Made by a program: the position numbers and the translations under genes. From assembly GCA_910575565.1 (NCBI GenBank), contig CAJTFL010000008.1:74179-138178 (forward strand): a DNA stretch of 64,000 bases, given 5' to 3'. The DNA is from Lachnospiraceae bacterium (GTDB lineage Bacteria; Bacillota; Clostridia; Lachnospirales; Lachnospiraceae). Positions 9,039 through 18,547 of the stretch are shown here, in pieces (positions within the stretch are counted from its first letter, which is position 1; the number at the start of each line of letters is the position of its first letter). The notes beneath the pieces were generated by a model. The model worked only from the letters and a program-made list of their open reading frames with translations. It was not told where the DNA came from and made no database searches.

Positions 9039-9087
9039 AGGATACCATATATACAAAAATCCAGTTTTATGCAAGGAGAGGATAGAT

Positions 9088-9927
9088 ATGTTAAAAATCG
9101 GCTGCCACCTGTCTTCTGCCAAGGGCTTTGAGGCCATGGGGAAATCGGCGGTTTCCATACAGGCGAACACCTTCCAGTTTTTTACCAGGAATCCCAGGGG
9201 GAGCAGGGCAAAGGCGATTAAGGAGGAGGATGTGGAACGCTTCCTGGCCTTGGCTGCCAGGGAAGGGATTTCCCCCATCCTGGCCCATGCCCCGTATATT
9301 TTAAATGCCTGCGCAAAGGATGGGCATTTGCGGGATCTGGCCAGGGATACGATGGCGGATGATTTAAGGCGGATGGAATACACCCCGGGAAACCTGTATA
9401 ATTTCCATCCCGGCTGCCACGTGGGGCAGGGCATGGAGGCGGGCGTCAGTTACATTGCCGGGATGCTCAATGGGATTTTAACCCCGGGGCAGCATACAAT
9501 AATGCTTTTGGAAACCATGGCGGGGAAAGGGAGCGAGGTTGGAGGGCGCTTTGAGGAGCTAAGGGAGATCTTGGATCGGGTGGAGCAAAAGGAGTATGTG
9601 GGCGTTTGCCTGGATACCTGCCATGTCTGGGATGCGGGGTACGATATTAAGGATCATTTAGATGAGGTGATTGGGGAATTTGACCGGGTGATCGGGCTGG
9701 ATAAGCTGAAAGCCATTCATTTAAACGACAGCATGAACCCGCTGGGATCTAAGAAGGATCGGCACGCACGGATTGGGGAGGGGCATATTGGATACCAGGC
9801 TCTGGCTTGTGTGGTGTGCCATCCGGTTTTCAGGGAGCTTCCCTTTTACCTGGAAACACCCAATGAGCTGGACGGGTATGCCAGGGAAATTGCAATGATG
9901 CGTAAGGCCTGGGAAGAAACGGATTAG
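9088..9927 (+). CDS. nfo: Deoxyribonuclease IV (endonuclease IV, AP endonuclease)
   Basis: 279 aa, the usual length. This TIM-barrel metalloenzyme cleaves the backbone 5' to abasic sites in base-excision repair. Family landmarks are present: [10 protein letters not shown] at the N-terminus, [67 protein letters not shown] and LETPNELDG, which carry the His/Asp/Glu ligands of the three-zinc site. The ribosome site AAGGAGAGG precedes the ATG. It has its own promoter and is divergent from the PhoB-like gene. Confidence 0.96.
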   Translation: MLKIGCHLSSAKGFEAMGKSAVSIQANTFQFFTRNPRGSRAKAIKEEDVERFLALAAREGISPILAHAPYILNACAKDGHLRDLARDTMADDLRRMEYTPGNLYNFHPGCHVGQGMEAGVSYIAGMLNGILTPGQHTIMLLETMAGKGSEVGGRFEELREILDRVEQKEYVGVCLDTCHVWDAGYDIKDHLDEVIGEFDRVIGLDKLKAIHLNDSMNPLGSKKDRHARIGEGHIGYQALACVVCHPVFRELPFYLETPNELDGYAREIAMMRKAWEETD

Positions 9928-9966
9928 GCTCTGGCCTGGACAAATGTCCGGCCAAAGATTATAATC

Positions 9967-10737
9967 ATGGTGAGGAAGGGGGGGATGGCCTTGGGCGAGA
10001 CAATGATTATCGGTTTGCTGGCGGTTATCCTGGCATCGGGGGTTATTTTGTATGTGAAAATCCGAAGGAAGCTGCGCATGATTTCCAGGCTGGCTTTTGG
10101 GACGGATTCTTTTATTGAAGGGATACGCAGCCAGGAAGACCGTTTGGCGACTACGCCAAAATCTGTGTCAGGGATGACCAGCCTTTGCCTGCCGCAGATC
10201 CAGCGGGATTTCCCGGAATTTTCCTTAGATGAGTTTGTCCAGCGGGCGGAAAATCAGCTAAAGGCCAGCCTGACAGCGATAGAAACCCAGGATCTGGGGC
10301 GGTTAAGCCAGGCTTCCCAGGATTTGAAAGATCAGATTAGCCTGCGGATTGAGGATGGCCAGAGAAGGGGAATGCGGGAGCATTTCCAAAAGATTAAGGT
10401 GCATCGGACGGAGATTGCCCGATACCAGAAGCGGGAAGGCTGCTGCGTGATTACGCTTCAGTCGGCGGTGGAGCATGAGCACTGGGAGGAAGGGCCTGGC
10501 GGACAGCAGCCAGCCAAGTCAGGATCCCGTATGGTGCAGACCCGCTATAATATGGAATTTATGTATGTCCAGGATCCGGAAAAGCTGCTTCCTGGGCAGA
10601 CGGCAGCGGCAGTGATCTGCCCCCAGTGCGGTGCTCCGGTTAACCGTTTGGGGAGCAAATTCTGCGAGTACTGCGGCTGCGGAATAGAGCCGATTAATCT
10701 TCGGGTCTGGTCGTTAAACCGGATCCAGGAGAGCTGA
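9967..10737 (+). CDS. Membrane-anchored protein with Tim44-like region and C-terminal zinc ribbon
   Basis: 256 aa. One N-terminal membrane helix (about 12-30) is followed by a soluble helical region, with FPEFSLDEFVQRAENQLKAS resembling the Tim44/Mba1-like domain of bacterial membrane proteins, and then a zinc ribbon (CPQCG...CEYCGCG) near the C-terminus. It is first in a run of four genes with zinc ribbons, SPFH and TPM domains, and so probably belongs to the same membrane complex. The function is not known. Confidence 0.65.
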   Translation: MVRKGGMALGETMIIGLLAVILASGVILYVKIRRKLRMISRLAFGTDSFIEGIRSQEDRLATTPKSVSGMTSLCLPQIQRDFPEFSLDEFVQRAENQLKASLTAIETQDLGRLSQASQDLKDQISLRIEDGQRRGMREHFQKIKVHRTEIARYQKREGCCVITLQSAVEHEHWEEGPGGQQPAKSGSRMVQTRYNMEFMYVQDPEKLLPGQTAAAVICPQCGAPVNRLGSKFCEYCGCGIEPINLRVWSLNRIQES

Positions 10738-10767
10738 AAATAAATCTTTTTTAAAAGGAGGAAGAAT

Positions 10768-12117
10768 ATGGGAATCATAAGGGCGGCGGCGCAGGCCATA
10801 GGCGGATCCTTTGCCGATCAGTGGCTTGAGGTGATTGAGCCAGGCAATATGGGGGAAAGAACCGTATTTGCAGAAGGGGTGAAAACCAGGAAGGGTGCGA
10901 ATGTTAAAGGGACGGATCGGACGGTTTCCAACGGTTCAGTGATCCATGTGTATCCCAACCAGTTTATGATGCTGGTGGATGGCGGCAAGGTTGTGGACTA
11001 TACGGCGGAGGAAGGGTACTATATGGTGAATAATTCTTCCCTGCCGTCTCTGTTTAACGGCCAGTTTGGCGATAGCTTAAAGGAATCCTTTAACCGGATC
11101 CGGTATGGAGGGATGACGCCTACTCTTCAGCGGGTGTTTTACATAAATCTCCAGGAGATAAAAGGGCTGAAGTTTGGAACCAGGAATCCCATTAATTATT
11201 TTGATAATTTTTATAATGCGGAGCTGTTTTTAAGGGCGCACGGCACATATTCTGTTAAGATTACCGATCCCCTGCTGTTTTACGCAGAGGTCATCCCGAA
11301 AAATGCAGGCCAGGTGGAGATGGATTCCATCAATGAACAGTATCTGTCCGAGTTTTTAGAGGCTCTTCAAAGCTCCATTAACCAAATGTCGGCGGACGGC
11401 ATTCGGATTTCCTATGTGGCCTCAAAGGGCCGGGAGCTGGGCAAATACATGGCGGATGTGCTGGATGAGGACTGGCGCAGGATGCGGGGCATGGAGGTGC
11501 AGTCGGTAGGCGTAGCCAGCATTTCCTACAATGAAGAATCCCAGAAGTTAATCAACCTGCGCAACCAGGGCGCGATGCTCAGTGATCCCACGATCCGGGA
11601 AGGCTATGTGCAGGGCGCCATTGCGGAAGGGCTGCGCAGCGCCGGTTCAAATTCCAACGGAGCCATGGCCGGCTTTATGGGCATGGGCATGGGAATGCAG
11701 GCCGGAGGCGGATTTATGGGCGCGGCCTCGGCGGCGAATATGCAGCAGATGCAGATGAATCAGGGCCAGATGGCAGGGGGCGCGTATCCAGGCGGCCAGG
11801 GGCAGATGGCAGGAGGCGCGTATCCAGGCGGCCAGGGGCAGATGGCAGGAGGCGCGTATCCAGGCGGCCAGGGGCAGATGGCAGGAGGCGCGTATCCAGG
11901 CGGCCAGGGCCAGGCGGCAGGAGGCAGCGCATCCGGTTCGGGAAACGGATCCCCTGCCCAGGGTCAGGCGGGCTGGACCTGTGGCTGCGGCACGGTGAAT
12001 ACGGGGAAATTCTGCAGTGAATGCGGCAGCCCAAGGCCGGCGGCAAGCTGGACTTGCAGCTGCGGTACGGTGAACACAGGGAAATTCTGCAGCGAGTGCG
12101 GGAAGCCCAGAGGATAA
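10768..12117 (+). CDS. SPFH-domain (YdjI-like) protein with repeat linker and two zinc ribbons
   Basis: 449 aa. An SPFH/band-7-type domain covers about residues 15-300, similar to the B. subtilis YdjI group (once labelled virion core protein). A Gly/Met-rich linker follows with four 12-residue repeats (GQMAGGAYPGGQ), then two nearly identical zinc ribbons of the form WTCxCGTVNTGKFCSECG. SPFH proteins form membrane-associated oligomeric scaffolds. In B. subtilis the ydjFGHI products work with a PspA homologue at the membrane. Neighbours with zinc ribbons and a TPM domain support that comparison. The ribosome site is AAAAGGAGG. Confidence 0.8.
   Translation: MGIIRAAAQAIGGSFADQWLEVIEPGNMGERTVFAEGVKTRKGANVKGTDRTVSNGSVIHVYPNQFMMLVDGGKVVDYTAEEGYYMVNNSSLPSLFNGQFGDSLKESFNRIRYGGMTPTLQRVFYINLQEIKGLKFGTRNPINYFDNFYNAELFLRAHGTYSVKITDPLLFYAEVIPKNAGQVEMDSINEQYLSEFLEALQSSINQMSADGIRISYVASKGRELGKYMADVLDEDWRRMRGMEVQSVGVASISYNEESQKLINLRNQGAMLSDPTIREGYVQGAIAEGLRSAGSNSNGAMAGFMGMGMGMQAGGGFMGAASAANMQQMQMNQGQMAGGAYPGGQGQMAGGAYPGGQGQMAGGAYPGGQGQMAGGAYPGGQGQAAGGSASGSGNGSPAQGQAGWTCGCGTVNTGKFCSECGSPRPAASWTCSCGTVNTGKFCSECGKPRG
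11767..11910 (+). repeat. Four 36-bp tandem repeats in the SPFH gene linker
   Basis: CAGATGGCAGG recurs at 11767, 11803, 11839 and 11875, an exact 36-base period with almost no divergence. The number of units is likely to vary between strains without breaking the frame. Confidence 0.9.
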
Positions 12118-12123
12118 TAGGGG

Positions 12124-13209
12124 ATGGCAGCGATTACATTTAAGTGTCCCAATTGCGGGGGCGGCCTGGTCTTTAACCCGGAAACCCAGCAGTATAAGTG
12201 CGAATTCTGCCTGTCGCAGTTTGGCTTAAAGGAGCTTAAGGAATGGGAGGCGGGCTTAAAAGCCCAGGATGACAAGGAGCGTAAGGGGCAGGGGGAAGGG
12301 CAGGAAGGCGTTGGCCTGGGAGAAAAGGAAGAAAGCCGGGCGGTGGTATACCACTGCCCCAGCTGCGGGGCGGAGATTGTTACAGATGAGACAACAGCGG
12401 CTTCTTTCTGCTATTACTGCCATAACCCGGTTGTGCTGGAAGGACGCCTGGATGGCCGTTTCAGCCCGGATTACGTAGTTCCCTTTGCCATTGACCGGAA
12501 AAAGGCGGAGGAAATATTCAGGCAGTGGATCCGCGGCAAGCGGTACGTCCCTGCCGGATTTTACTCGGAACAGCAGATTGCGTCCATGACTGGCGTTTAC
12601 TTTCCTTACTGGCTTTACCGCTGTAATGTAGAGGGGAAGATGGAGGCAGAAGGGATGAAGCTGCGGGTATGGGATGCAGGAAATCTGCGGTACACGGAAA
12701 AAAAGACGTACCATATCAGCCGCAGCGGTCAGATGCCGGTAAAGGACGTGGCCCGCAATGCGCTGAAAAAAGCCAATGCCAAGCTTTCCGCCGGTGTCCT
12801 TCCCTTTACGCCGGATGGCCTTCAGCCTTTCCATATCGGCTACCTTACCGGCTTCCAGGCGGAAAAGCGGGATATGGAAAAGGAGCAGATTAAAGAAGCG
12901 GTGGAGAGGGAGGTAAAGGATCTTGCGGTATCCAATTTGAAGGGAAGCGCCTCCGGCTATTCCGGCCTGCGGGTGCAGCAGCTGACGGCTCAAATCCGGG
13001 ATGCGTCCTGGCATTACGGCTTGTTTCCTGTGTGGACGCTGACCTACAAAAGCCCTAGAAATGGGAAAATTTACTATTTTGCTTTAAATGGGCAGACCGG
13101 AAAGGTGTGCGGTGAGCTTCCGGTGGATGGGAAAAAGCTGCTCTTTTTGTTTTTGTCGGTTTTTTCCCCGCTGATGGCCCTGCTTTTGGTTTTGGGGTAT
13201 ATGATATAA
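12124..13209 (+). CDS. YdjG-like protein: two zinc ribbons, soluble domain and C-terminal membrane helix
   Basis: 361 aa, starting seven bases after the SPFH stop. Two N-terminal CxxC...CxxC zinc ribbons (CPNCGGGLVF...CEFC and CPSCGAEIV...CYYC) precede a basic/aromatic domain containing YFPYWLYRCNVEGK, and a hydrophobic C-terminal segment (about 338-360) probably crosses the membrane. This organisation matches the zinc-ribbon partner (YdjG) of SPFH/TPM clusters. Probable role: part of a membrane stress or lipid-domain complex (inference). Confidence 0.72.
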   Translation: MAAITFKCPNCGGGLVFNPETQQYKCEFCLSQFGLKELKEWEAGLKAQDDKERKGQGEGQEGVGLGEKEESRAVVYHCPSCGAEIVTDETTAASFCYYCHNPVVLEGRLDGRFSPDYVVPFAIDRKKAEEIFRQWIRGKRYVPAGFYSEQQIASMTGVYFPYWLYRCNVEGKMEAEGMKLRVWDAGNLRYTEKKTYHISRSGQMPVKDVARNALKKANAKLSAGVLPFTPDGLQPFHIGYLTGFQAEKRDMEKEQIKEAVEREVKDLAVSNLKGSASGYSGLRVQQLTAQIRDASWHYGLFPVWTLTYKSPRNGKIYYFALNGQTGKVCGELPVDGKKLLFLFLSVFSPLMALLLVLGYMI

Positions 13210-13279
13210 GCAGGGAGGGCAAGGCGGGGAGAAGCCGTATGCCATAAGGTGTTTTTTCGGTGCGCAAGGAGGATGGGCG

Positions 13280-14170
13280 ATGGAGATTAAAGAAAGATGC
13301 CGCCGGGGGGCTTTCTTGGCAGTGTGGGCGGCAGCGCTGGTTTTCTGGCTTTTGCTTTCCGGCCTTGGCCTTCAGCCGGCCTTGGGGGCAGGGAAGGCCC
13401 AGGAGCCGGAGCGGGTATTTGACTATGCCGGGATATTTGCGGAAGGGGAAAAGGATCTTTTGGAGGAAACCATAACCCAGCTTCGGGAAGAGATGAAGGC
13501 GGAGGTTGTGGTGCTGACCGTTAAGGAAGCTGGCGGGCGGTCTGCCCAGGAGGTTGCAGACGGGTTTTATTTTGATCAGGGCTTCGGGGAGGCTTACCAC
13601 GAGAATGGGATCCTGATGCTGGTGGATATGGATAACCGGGAACTGTACTTAGGGACGTATGGTTCCATGATCCGCGTCCTGACCGATAAGCGGATTGAAC
13701 GTATCCTGGATAAGGTTTACGCTGCCGCTGCCAGCGGACAGTATGGGCAGGCGGCTCTGGCTGGGATTTCGGAGGCTGGTGAATATTTTCGCAAGGGGAT
13801 CCAGTCTAACCAGTATATTTACGATACGGAAACAGGGAAGATTAGCCGTTACCGTTCCATCCGCTGGTACGAAGCTTTGTTTGCCCTTGCTGCCAGCGGG
13901 GCGGTGGCGGGGCTTGCATGCCTGGGGGTGGTGCGGCAGTACCGCATGGAGGAGCCTTACAGGGAAGGAGAACGGCTGGCTTATCGCACGGACTGCCAGT
14001 TCCGTTTCCAAAACCCTAAGGATACCCTGGTGAATACCCTGGTTACCCATGTGGTGATTCCCAGAGATCCCCCGCAAAGCGCAGGGGGGCGGGGCGGCGG
14101 CTTTTCCGGCCGAAGCTCCACCCACAGTTATGGCGGACATCAGGCAGGGGGCGGAGGAAGGAAATTTTAA
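13280..14170 (+). CDS. TPM-domain membrane protein (YdjH/YgcG-like)
   Basis: 296 aa. Signal peptide (about 1-35), TPM domain (about 40-165) starting VFDYAGIFAEGEKDLLEETI and including the family stretch DNRELYLGTYGSM, a membrane helix near 192-212, and a Gly/Ser/His-rich tail. AAGGAGG precedes the start. It completes the YdjGHI-like set. TPM domains are found in photosystem repair and membrane-associated proteins, but the biochemical activity here is uncertain. Its stop overlaps the end of the converging FeoB-like gene by four bases, with no terminator visible between them. Confidence 0.78.
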   Translation: MEIKERCRRGAFLAVWAAALVFWLLLSGLGLQPALGAGKAQEPERVFDYAGIFAEGEKDLLEETITQLREEMKAEVVVLTVKEAGGRSAQEVADGFYFDQGFGEAYHENGILMLVDMDNRELYLGTYGSMIRVLTDKRIERILDKVYAAAASGQYGQAALAGISEAGEYFRKGIQSNQYIYDTETGKISRYRSIRWYEALFALAASGAVAGLACLGVVRQYRMEEPYREGERLAYRTDCQFRFQNPKDTLVNTLVTHVVIPRDPPQSAGGRGGGFSGRSSTHSYGGHQAGGGGRKF

Positions 14171-16029
14171 ATGTGATTGATCAGCAGGCAGAGGCTTAGG
14201 CCAAGGAGCGTAGGGATTAGGGCCGCGGCTGCGGCCCATTTCCAGCTCCCGCTTTCCCTGCGGATAGCGCTTAAGGCCGGAAGGCAGGGGCAGTGAAACA
14301 AGGTAAGCACGAAGGCTGAAAGGGCGGTGCGCCTGTTCCAGCCCCAGGCGGCAAGGAAGGAAGCAAGCTCTGTCCCGGAGGCGGGGCTTAAGGGCCAGGC
14401 TCCAAAAGCAGCCGTGCTTTTGCCGGACAGGCATAAGTATATGGCAAGGCTTAAGGGCCAGGTAAGTTCATTGGCAGGGCATCCAAGGAGGAAGGCGGCA
14501 AGGAGCACCCCGTCCAGTCCGATTAGGCGGGCGGCAGGATCTAACAGGCTGGCAAGGTGGGTCAAAAGGGAAAGACCATTGAGAAAGGTGTGTCCAAGAC
14601 ACCAGATCAGGATGCCTGCCGGGATGGCCGCCATGGCTGCTTTGCCAAGAAGGAAGCAGATGAAGTCTCCTGCCTGGCATAGCACAGGCTTTAGCAAGGG
14701 GCGGCTAAGGGCAGGAAGCTCTAAAAGGAAGAAGGAGGGCTGCCCCTTAAAAATTGTGGCGGACAGAAGGAAGGTGCAGCTAAGGGCCGCCAGGATTCCT
14801 GGCAGGAGCAGTGCAGGAAACAGGGGAAAAGCAGTTTGTCCAGGGTTTCCCCCTTCTGGGAAAAGGAGGGAAGGGAAGGCGGCAGGGCTTAAAGGGCTAT
14901 GGCGGCCAAGGGTGAGGCTTAAGGAAAACAGAATAAGCAGCGCAGGAATGCGCCCGCCGCACGGAAGCAGGGTATTTGCAAGAAGCGCAGGCAGGCGTTT
15001 TGTTTTGCCCTCCAGGGCGCGGCAGGCAGGCACGCCGGCCATATGGCAGTGGGCGCCCATAGCCATGGCGGCGCATTGCTTTCCGCAGCCGCCGCACCGG
15101 GTCATCATGGGATCGGCGTGGAAGGAGAAGCGGGGAAGGAAGCCGGATTCCTCAAAAAGGAAAAAAAGGGGCATGGAAAGAACCAGGGAAGGAAGCATGG
15201 CGGAAAACACGCAGGCTAACGGGAGGAAGATCCCCCTGAGGAAAAAATCGGCAAAAAGGGGAGGGAGGCGGAGGACGGCAAGGCATTCCGCCAGCAGATA
15301 TTCCGCCTGGAAAAAAGCACCGATAAGCTTTTCAGAGGAAAGGCTCACGGCGGCAAATGCCGGATAAAACAGGGCAAGGAAGGAAAGGATACATAAGGCT
15401 GGCCCCAGGCATGGGCAGGAAAAGCCCTTGTCCAGAAGGCGTTCAGGCAGGCCGTAACAGCTTTTGGAAAAGCTTATGGTTTCGTCTGCCAATTTCCCAG
15501 GGGAAAAGTCCAGGCAGTCGTAGGAAAAACGGCGCTTCCTGGCGTAAGCGATGGCGGCCTTTACATCATCTGCGGCGGTGCGGGGATTAAAGCAGGGAAC
15601 GACCGGAAGCTGCAGCACGTCCTCAAGAAGGTTAAAATCGATGGAAATTCCCAAAGTCTTCAGCTTGCCGCAGTGGGTCAGGCAGAAAACAATGGGGATG
15701 GCATGATCCTTTACCAGGCTGTCCTTAGTAAGCCGGGACAGCAGCCCAAGGCCCTGCTCTGCGTATCTGGCGTCCCAGGCCAGCAAAATGACATCCGGCA
15801 AAGGGCAAGGTGCATTGTCCCCGGCAGGCCGGTCCTGGAAAAGGAGATCATCCAGGCCTTCCGAAAAGAGGGCGATGGGAAAGTGGCGCACCTGATAAGG
15901 CTGCTCCATATAGGTGTAGGCAGAGGCTAAGTTTCTGGGTCTTAAGGTGATACAAAAGCATCCCTGGGCCTGGCGGTCAATGAGGCTCACCATAACGGGA
16001 CTTTGCCCTTGCCTGGAGGATTGATCCAT
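14167..16029 (-). CDS. FeoB-like membrane protein with degenerate GTPase domain
   Basis: 620 aa. The N-terminal 170 residues align with the second half of the FeoB G-domain: LPDVILLAWDARYAEQGLGL parallels the DxxG-strand region, and GISIDFNLLEDVLQLPVVPC parallels the conserved FeoB stretch before the G5 loop. No P-loop (GxxxxGK[ST]) exists and the NKxD position reads LTHCG, so GTP binding is probably lost. About eight hydrophobic helices follow with the Gate/nucleoside-recognition motif EESGFLPRFSFHADPMMTR and a Cys-rich loop (CGGCGKQCAAMAMGAHCH). The start has GGGAGG seven bases upstream. It is probably a divergent metal permease; iron is not assured. Confidence 0.72.
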   Translation of the reverse strand: MDQSSRQGQSPVMVSLIDRQAQGCFCITLRPRNLASAYTYMEQPYQVRHFPIALFSEGLDDLLFQDRPAGDNAPCPLPDVILLAWDARYAEQGLGLLSRLTKDSLVKDHAIPIVFCLTHCGKLKTLGISIDFNLLEDVLQLPVVPCFNPRTAADDVKAAIAYARKRRFSYDCLDFSPGKLADETISFSKSCYGLPERLLDKGFSCPCLGPALCILSFLALFYPAFAAVSLSSEKLIGAFFQAEYLLAECLAVLRLPPLFADFFLRGIFLPLACVFSAMLPSLVLSMPLFFLFEESGFLPRFSFHADPMMTRCGGCGKQCAAMAMGAHCHMAGVPACRALEGKTKRLPALLANTLLPCGGRIPALLILFSLSLTLGRHSPLSPAAFPSLLFPEGGNPGQTAFPLFPALLLPGILAALSCTFLLSATIFKGQPSFFLLELPALSRPLLKPVLCQAGDFICFLLGKAAMAAIPAGILIWCLGHTFLNGLSLLTHLASLLDPAARLIGLDGVLLAAFLLGCPANELTWPLSLAIYLCLSGKSTAAFGAWPLSPASGTELASFLAAWGWNRRTALSAFVLTLFHCPCLPALSAIRRESGSWKWAAAAALIPTLLGLSLCLLINHI

Positions 16030-16148
16030 GTTTTCGCCTCCCGTTTTTGTGTTTTCGTTTTCTATAGGGTATGCGGCAGGGCTTGTGGGAGTTTCCCCTG
16101 GAGGAAAAGAAAAATTACAAAAATTTCCAGAAATGAGGCAAAGAAAAA

Positions 16149-16222
16149 TGGAAGCAAGGAGGCTCGAACTCCTGACCTTTCGCGTGTGAGGCGAACGCTC
16201 ATCCCGGCTGAGCTATGCTTCC
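16149..16222 (-). tRNA. tRNA-Val (anticodon CAC)
   Basis: Read on the minus strand: a seven-base-pair acceptor stem GGAAGCA/TGCTTCC, D-arm, anticodon loop CTCACAC giving anticodon CAC, and a T-arm with GTTCGAG. The discriminator base is A, and no CCA is encoded. It is followed on that strand by a T-rich stretch. Confidence 0.93.
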
Positions 16223-16353
16223 ATCTTTTATCATTTTACCACGTTCTGAAAAATAGTCAATGGGTAATTTGCCTGATTTGGTATCTTTTTCCGAAAATTT
16301 ATGGTATAGTTAGTAATATTGCAGAGGGATTTAGTGAACGGAGAACATAGCTT

Positions 16354-18543
16354 ATGATAGAATCAGAACAGTATTTAGCGGAATATTACCAAAACTTGTT
16401 TTTTGGCAATGTGAATAAACGTTACCGGGCGATGACCTTAGCGGAGGTGCGCAAGCGCTGCCAGAAATTAAACCGCCAGAGTTTAGACGGGATTGAAAAG
16501 GCGAATGAGTTAAGCGATGTCCATGCCATGCTGTCCAAGGTGTGTGCCTACTTAATGCGCAAGGAGGAAACCGCGCCCCAGGAGCAGCAGGCCCAAGTGC
16601 AGGAGTGGATCGGGAAGATGAAGGAATTCTGCGGGGCGCTGGCGGCAAAGGATCTGGAATTTTTGCCGGATTTGGAGGAAGGGGAGCTGGTGCAGGTGCT
16701 AAAGATGCAGGGCATCCGCCGATACCTGCTTTCTAATTCCCTGGAGAGGGGCTATCAGCTGTTTTATATTCCCAAGGCAATCCAGAAAGGGATCCGGGAA
16801 TCCATAAAGCAGAAGCCGGAGGAAGAGTACCCGGAGGCCAGGCTGATGAAGCGGAAGTTCATCCTTCACGTAGGCCCTACCAACAGCGGGAAAACCCATG
16901 ACGCATTAGAGCGGCTGAAAAGCTGCACCCATGGCGCGTATTTCGGTCCCCTGCGCCTTTTAGCCCTGGAGGTTTATGATAAGTGCAATATGGAGGGGCT
17001 CCCTTGTTCCATGATTACCGGGGAGGAAACCATCCAGGTTCCGGGGGCGGTCTGCCAGTCCTGCACGGTGGAGATGTTAAATGACCATGAATACTTTGAC
17101 CTGGTGGTGGTGGATGAGTGCCAGATGATCGGCGATCCTTATCGGGGACATAACTGGACCAGGGCGATTTTAGGCTTAAGGGCGGAGGAGATCCATCTGT
17201 GCATGGCGCCGGAGGCGGAGTCCATCATTACCCAGATGATTAAGCGGTGCGGCGACCAGTACCGGGTAGTGCGCCATAAGCGGAACACCCGCCTTACGGT
17301 GGAAAGGCAGCCCTATTCGTTGAAAAATGACTTAAAGAAAGGCGATGCCCTGATTGTCTTTTCCAAGAAGTCGGTGCTGGCCTTGGCGGCCCACTTGGAG
17401 GGGCAGGGGGTGCAGTGCAGCGTGATTTACGGAAGCCTGCCGCCGGCCACCAGGCGGGAGCAGGTGCGGCGCTTTCTGGCGAAGGAGACGGATATCGTCG
17501 TCAGCACCGATGCCATCGGCATGGGGTTAAACCTTCCCATCCGCCGGATTGTGTTCGTGGAAACCCAGAAGTTTGACGGCGTGTCCAAGCGGGACTTGGA
17601 GCCGGGGGAGATCAAGCAGATTGCCGGAAGAGCCGGAAGGTTTGGGATTTATGAGGAAGGCTTTGTGGCCGCCATCGATCACATAGACCTGATTGAGGAC
17701 GGGCTTGGGCGGATGCCGATTCCGATTATGAAAGCCTTTATCGGGTTCCCGGAGCAGCTCCTTTCCCTGCCTGCGGACATTGACGGCTTGATAAAAATCT
17801 GGGCCGGGATGGACGCCCCGCCTCTTTACCAAAAGATGGAGGTGGACGAGCTTTTATCCCTGTACCAAAGCTTCCTGGCCGTCCATGGAAGCCATATGGA
17901 GGAATTTTCCAAGCATGAGATTTATAAGCTGATCACCTGCGCCATCGACATTAATAATAAGCTGGTGGTGGATCTGTGGAAGGATTACTGCCGGGAATAC
18001 CGCAAGGCGGAGGAATTGGAATTTCCTTACAGCCCCGGGGGCGATCTGTACGACTTGGAAAGCTATTATAAGATGCTGGATCTTTATTTCCAGTTTTCGC
18101 GGAAGGTGGGGCTGCCTGTCCAGGCAGAGAACTTAGCTCAGGAGAGGCATGAGACAGAGGAAGAGATTAGCCGGATCCTAAAGATGGAGTGTTCCAGCTA
18201 TTCCCGGAAATGCACGGTGTGCAAGCGGGAGCTTCCCTGGAATTACAGCTTTTCCATCTGCCAAAGGTGCTTTGAGCGGGGAAAAAGCGAGAACCGGGGA
18301 CGGGGCGGGGCCAGAAGGAGGATGCCAGCCAAGGTGCTGCCTGGCCAGGGGCTGCCGGAGGGGAAGGAAGCTTCGGCGAAGAAGTTTCCGCCGGAAAACG
18401 GCGCTCCGAAAGACCGCAGGCGGCGGCGCGGCGACGGTGGGGCTGCGGCCTCGCCCGGAAGGCCTCGTTTCCGCCCAAGGACTTTGCGCAAGGGGGAGAA
18501 GCAAGGGGAAAGGCAGGGAGGAAAGCAGGCCGGCGAAGGGTAA
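16354..18543 (+). CDS. SUV3-like DExH RNA helicase
   Basis: 729 aa. The helicase core begins near residue 168 with HVGPTNSGKTHDAL (Walker A 174-181) and continues with YFGPLRLLALEVYDK, Walker B DECQ (254-257) and MAPEAESI. Motifs IV-VI follow (VIYGSLPP, VVSTDAIGMGLNLPI, QIAGRAGRFG). These are the hallmarks of the SUV3 family known from mitochondrial RNA decay. A late C-x2-C...C-x2-C ribbon (CTVCKREL...CQRCF) and a 70-residue Arg/Gly/Lys-rich tail may bind RNA. An extended -10 (TGGTATAGT, 16302-16310) lies 43 bases before the ATG. Likely role: RNA unwinding in turnover or ribosome-related processing. Confidence 0.88.
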   Translation: MIESEQYLAEYYQNLFFGNVNKRYRAMTLAEVRKRCQKLNRQSLDGIEKANELSDVHAMLSKVCAYLMRKEETAPQEQQAQVQEWIGKMKEFCGALAAKDLEFLPDLEEGELVQVLKMQGIRRYLLSNSLERGYQLFYIPKAIQKGIRESIKQKPEEEYPEARLMKRKFILHVGPTNSGKTHDALERLKSCTHGAYFGPLRLLALEVYDKCNMEGLPCSMITGEETIQVPGAVCQSCTVEMLNDHEYFDLVVVDECQMIGDPYRGHNWTRAILGLRAEEIHLCMAPEAESIITQMIKRCGDQYRVVRHKRNTRLTVERQPYSLKNDLKKGDALIVFSKKSVLALAAHLEGQGVQCSVIYGSLPPATRREQVRRFLAKETDIVVSTDAIGMGLNLPIRRIVFVETQKFDGVSKRDLEPGEIKQIAGRAGRFGIYEEGFVAAIDHIDLIEDGLGRMPIPIMKAFIGFPEQLLSLPADIDGLIKIWAGMDAPPLYQKMEVDELLSLYQSFLAVHGSHMEEFSKHEIYKLITCAIDINNKLVVDLWKDYCREYRKAEELEFPYSPGGDLYDLESYYKMLDLYFQFSRKVGLPVQAENLAQERHETEEEISRILKMECSSYSRKCTVCKRELPWNYSFSICQRCFERGKSENRGRGGARRRMPAKVLPGQGLPEGKEASAKKFPPENGAPKDRRRRRGDGGAAASPGRPRFRPRTLRKGEKQGERQGGKQAGEG

Positions 18544-18547
18544 AGGC

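Noticed and set aside
14327..15367. Long plus-strand frame of 346 codons
   Set aside because: Arg/Lys/Gly-rich antisense of the FeoB-like gene, with no start signal or family pattern.
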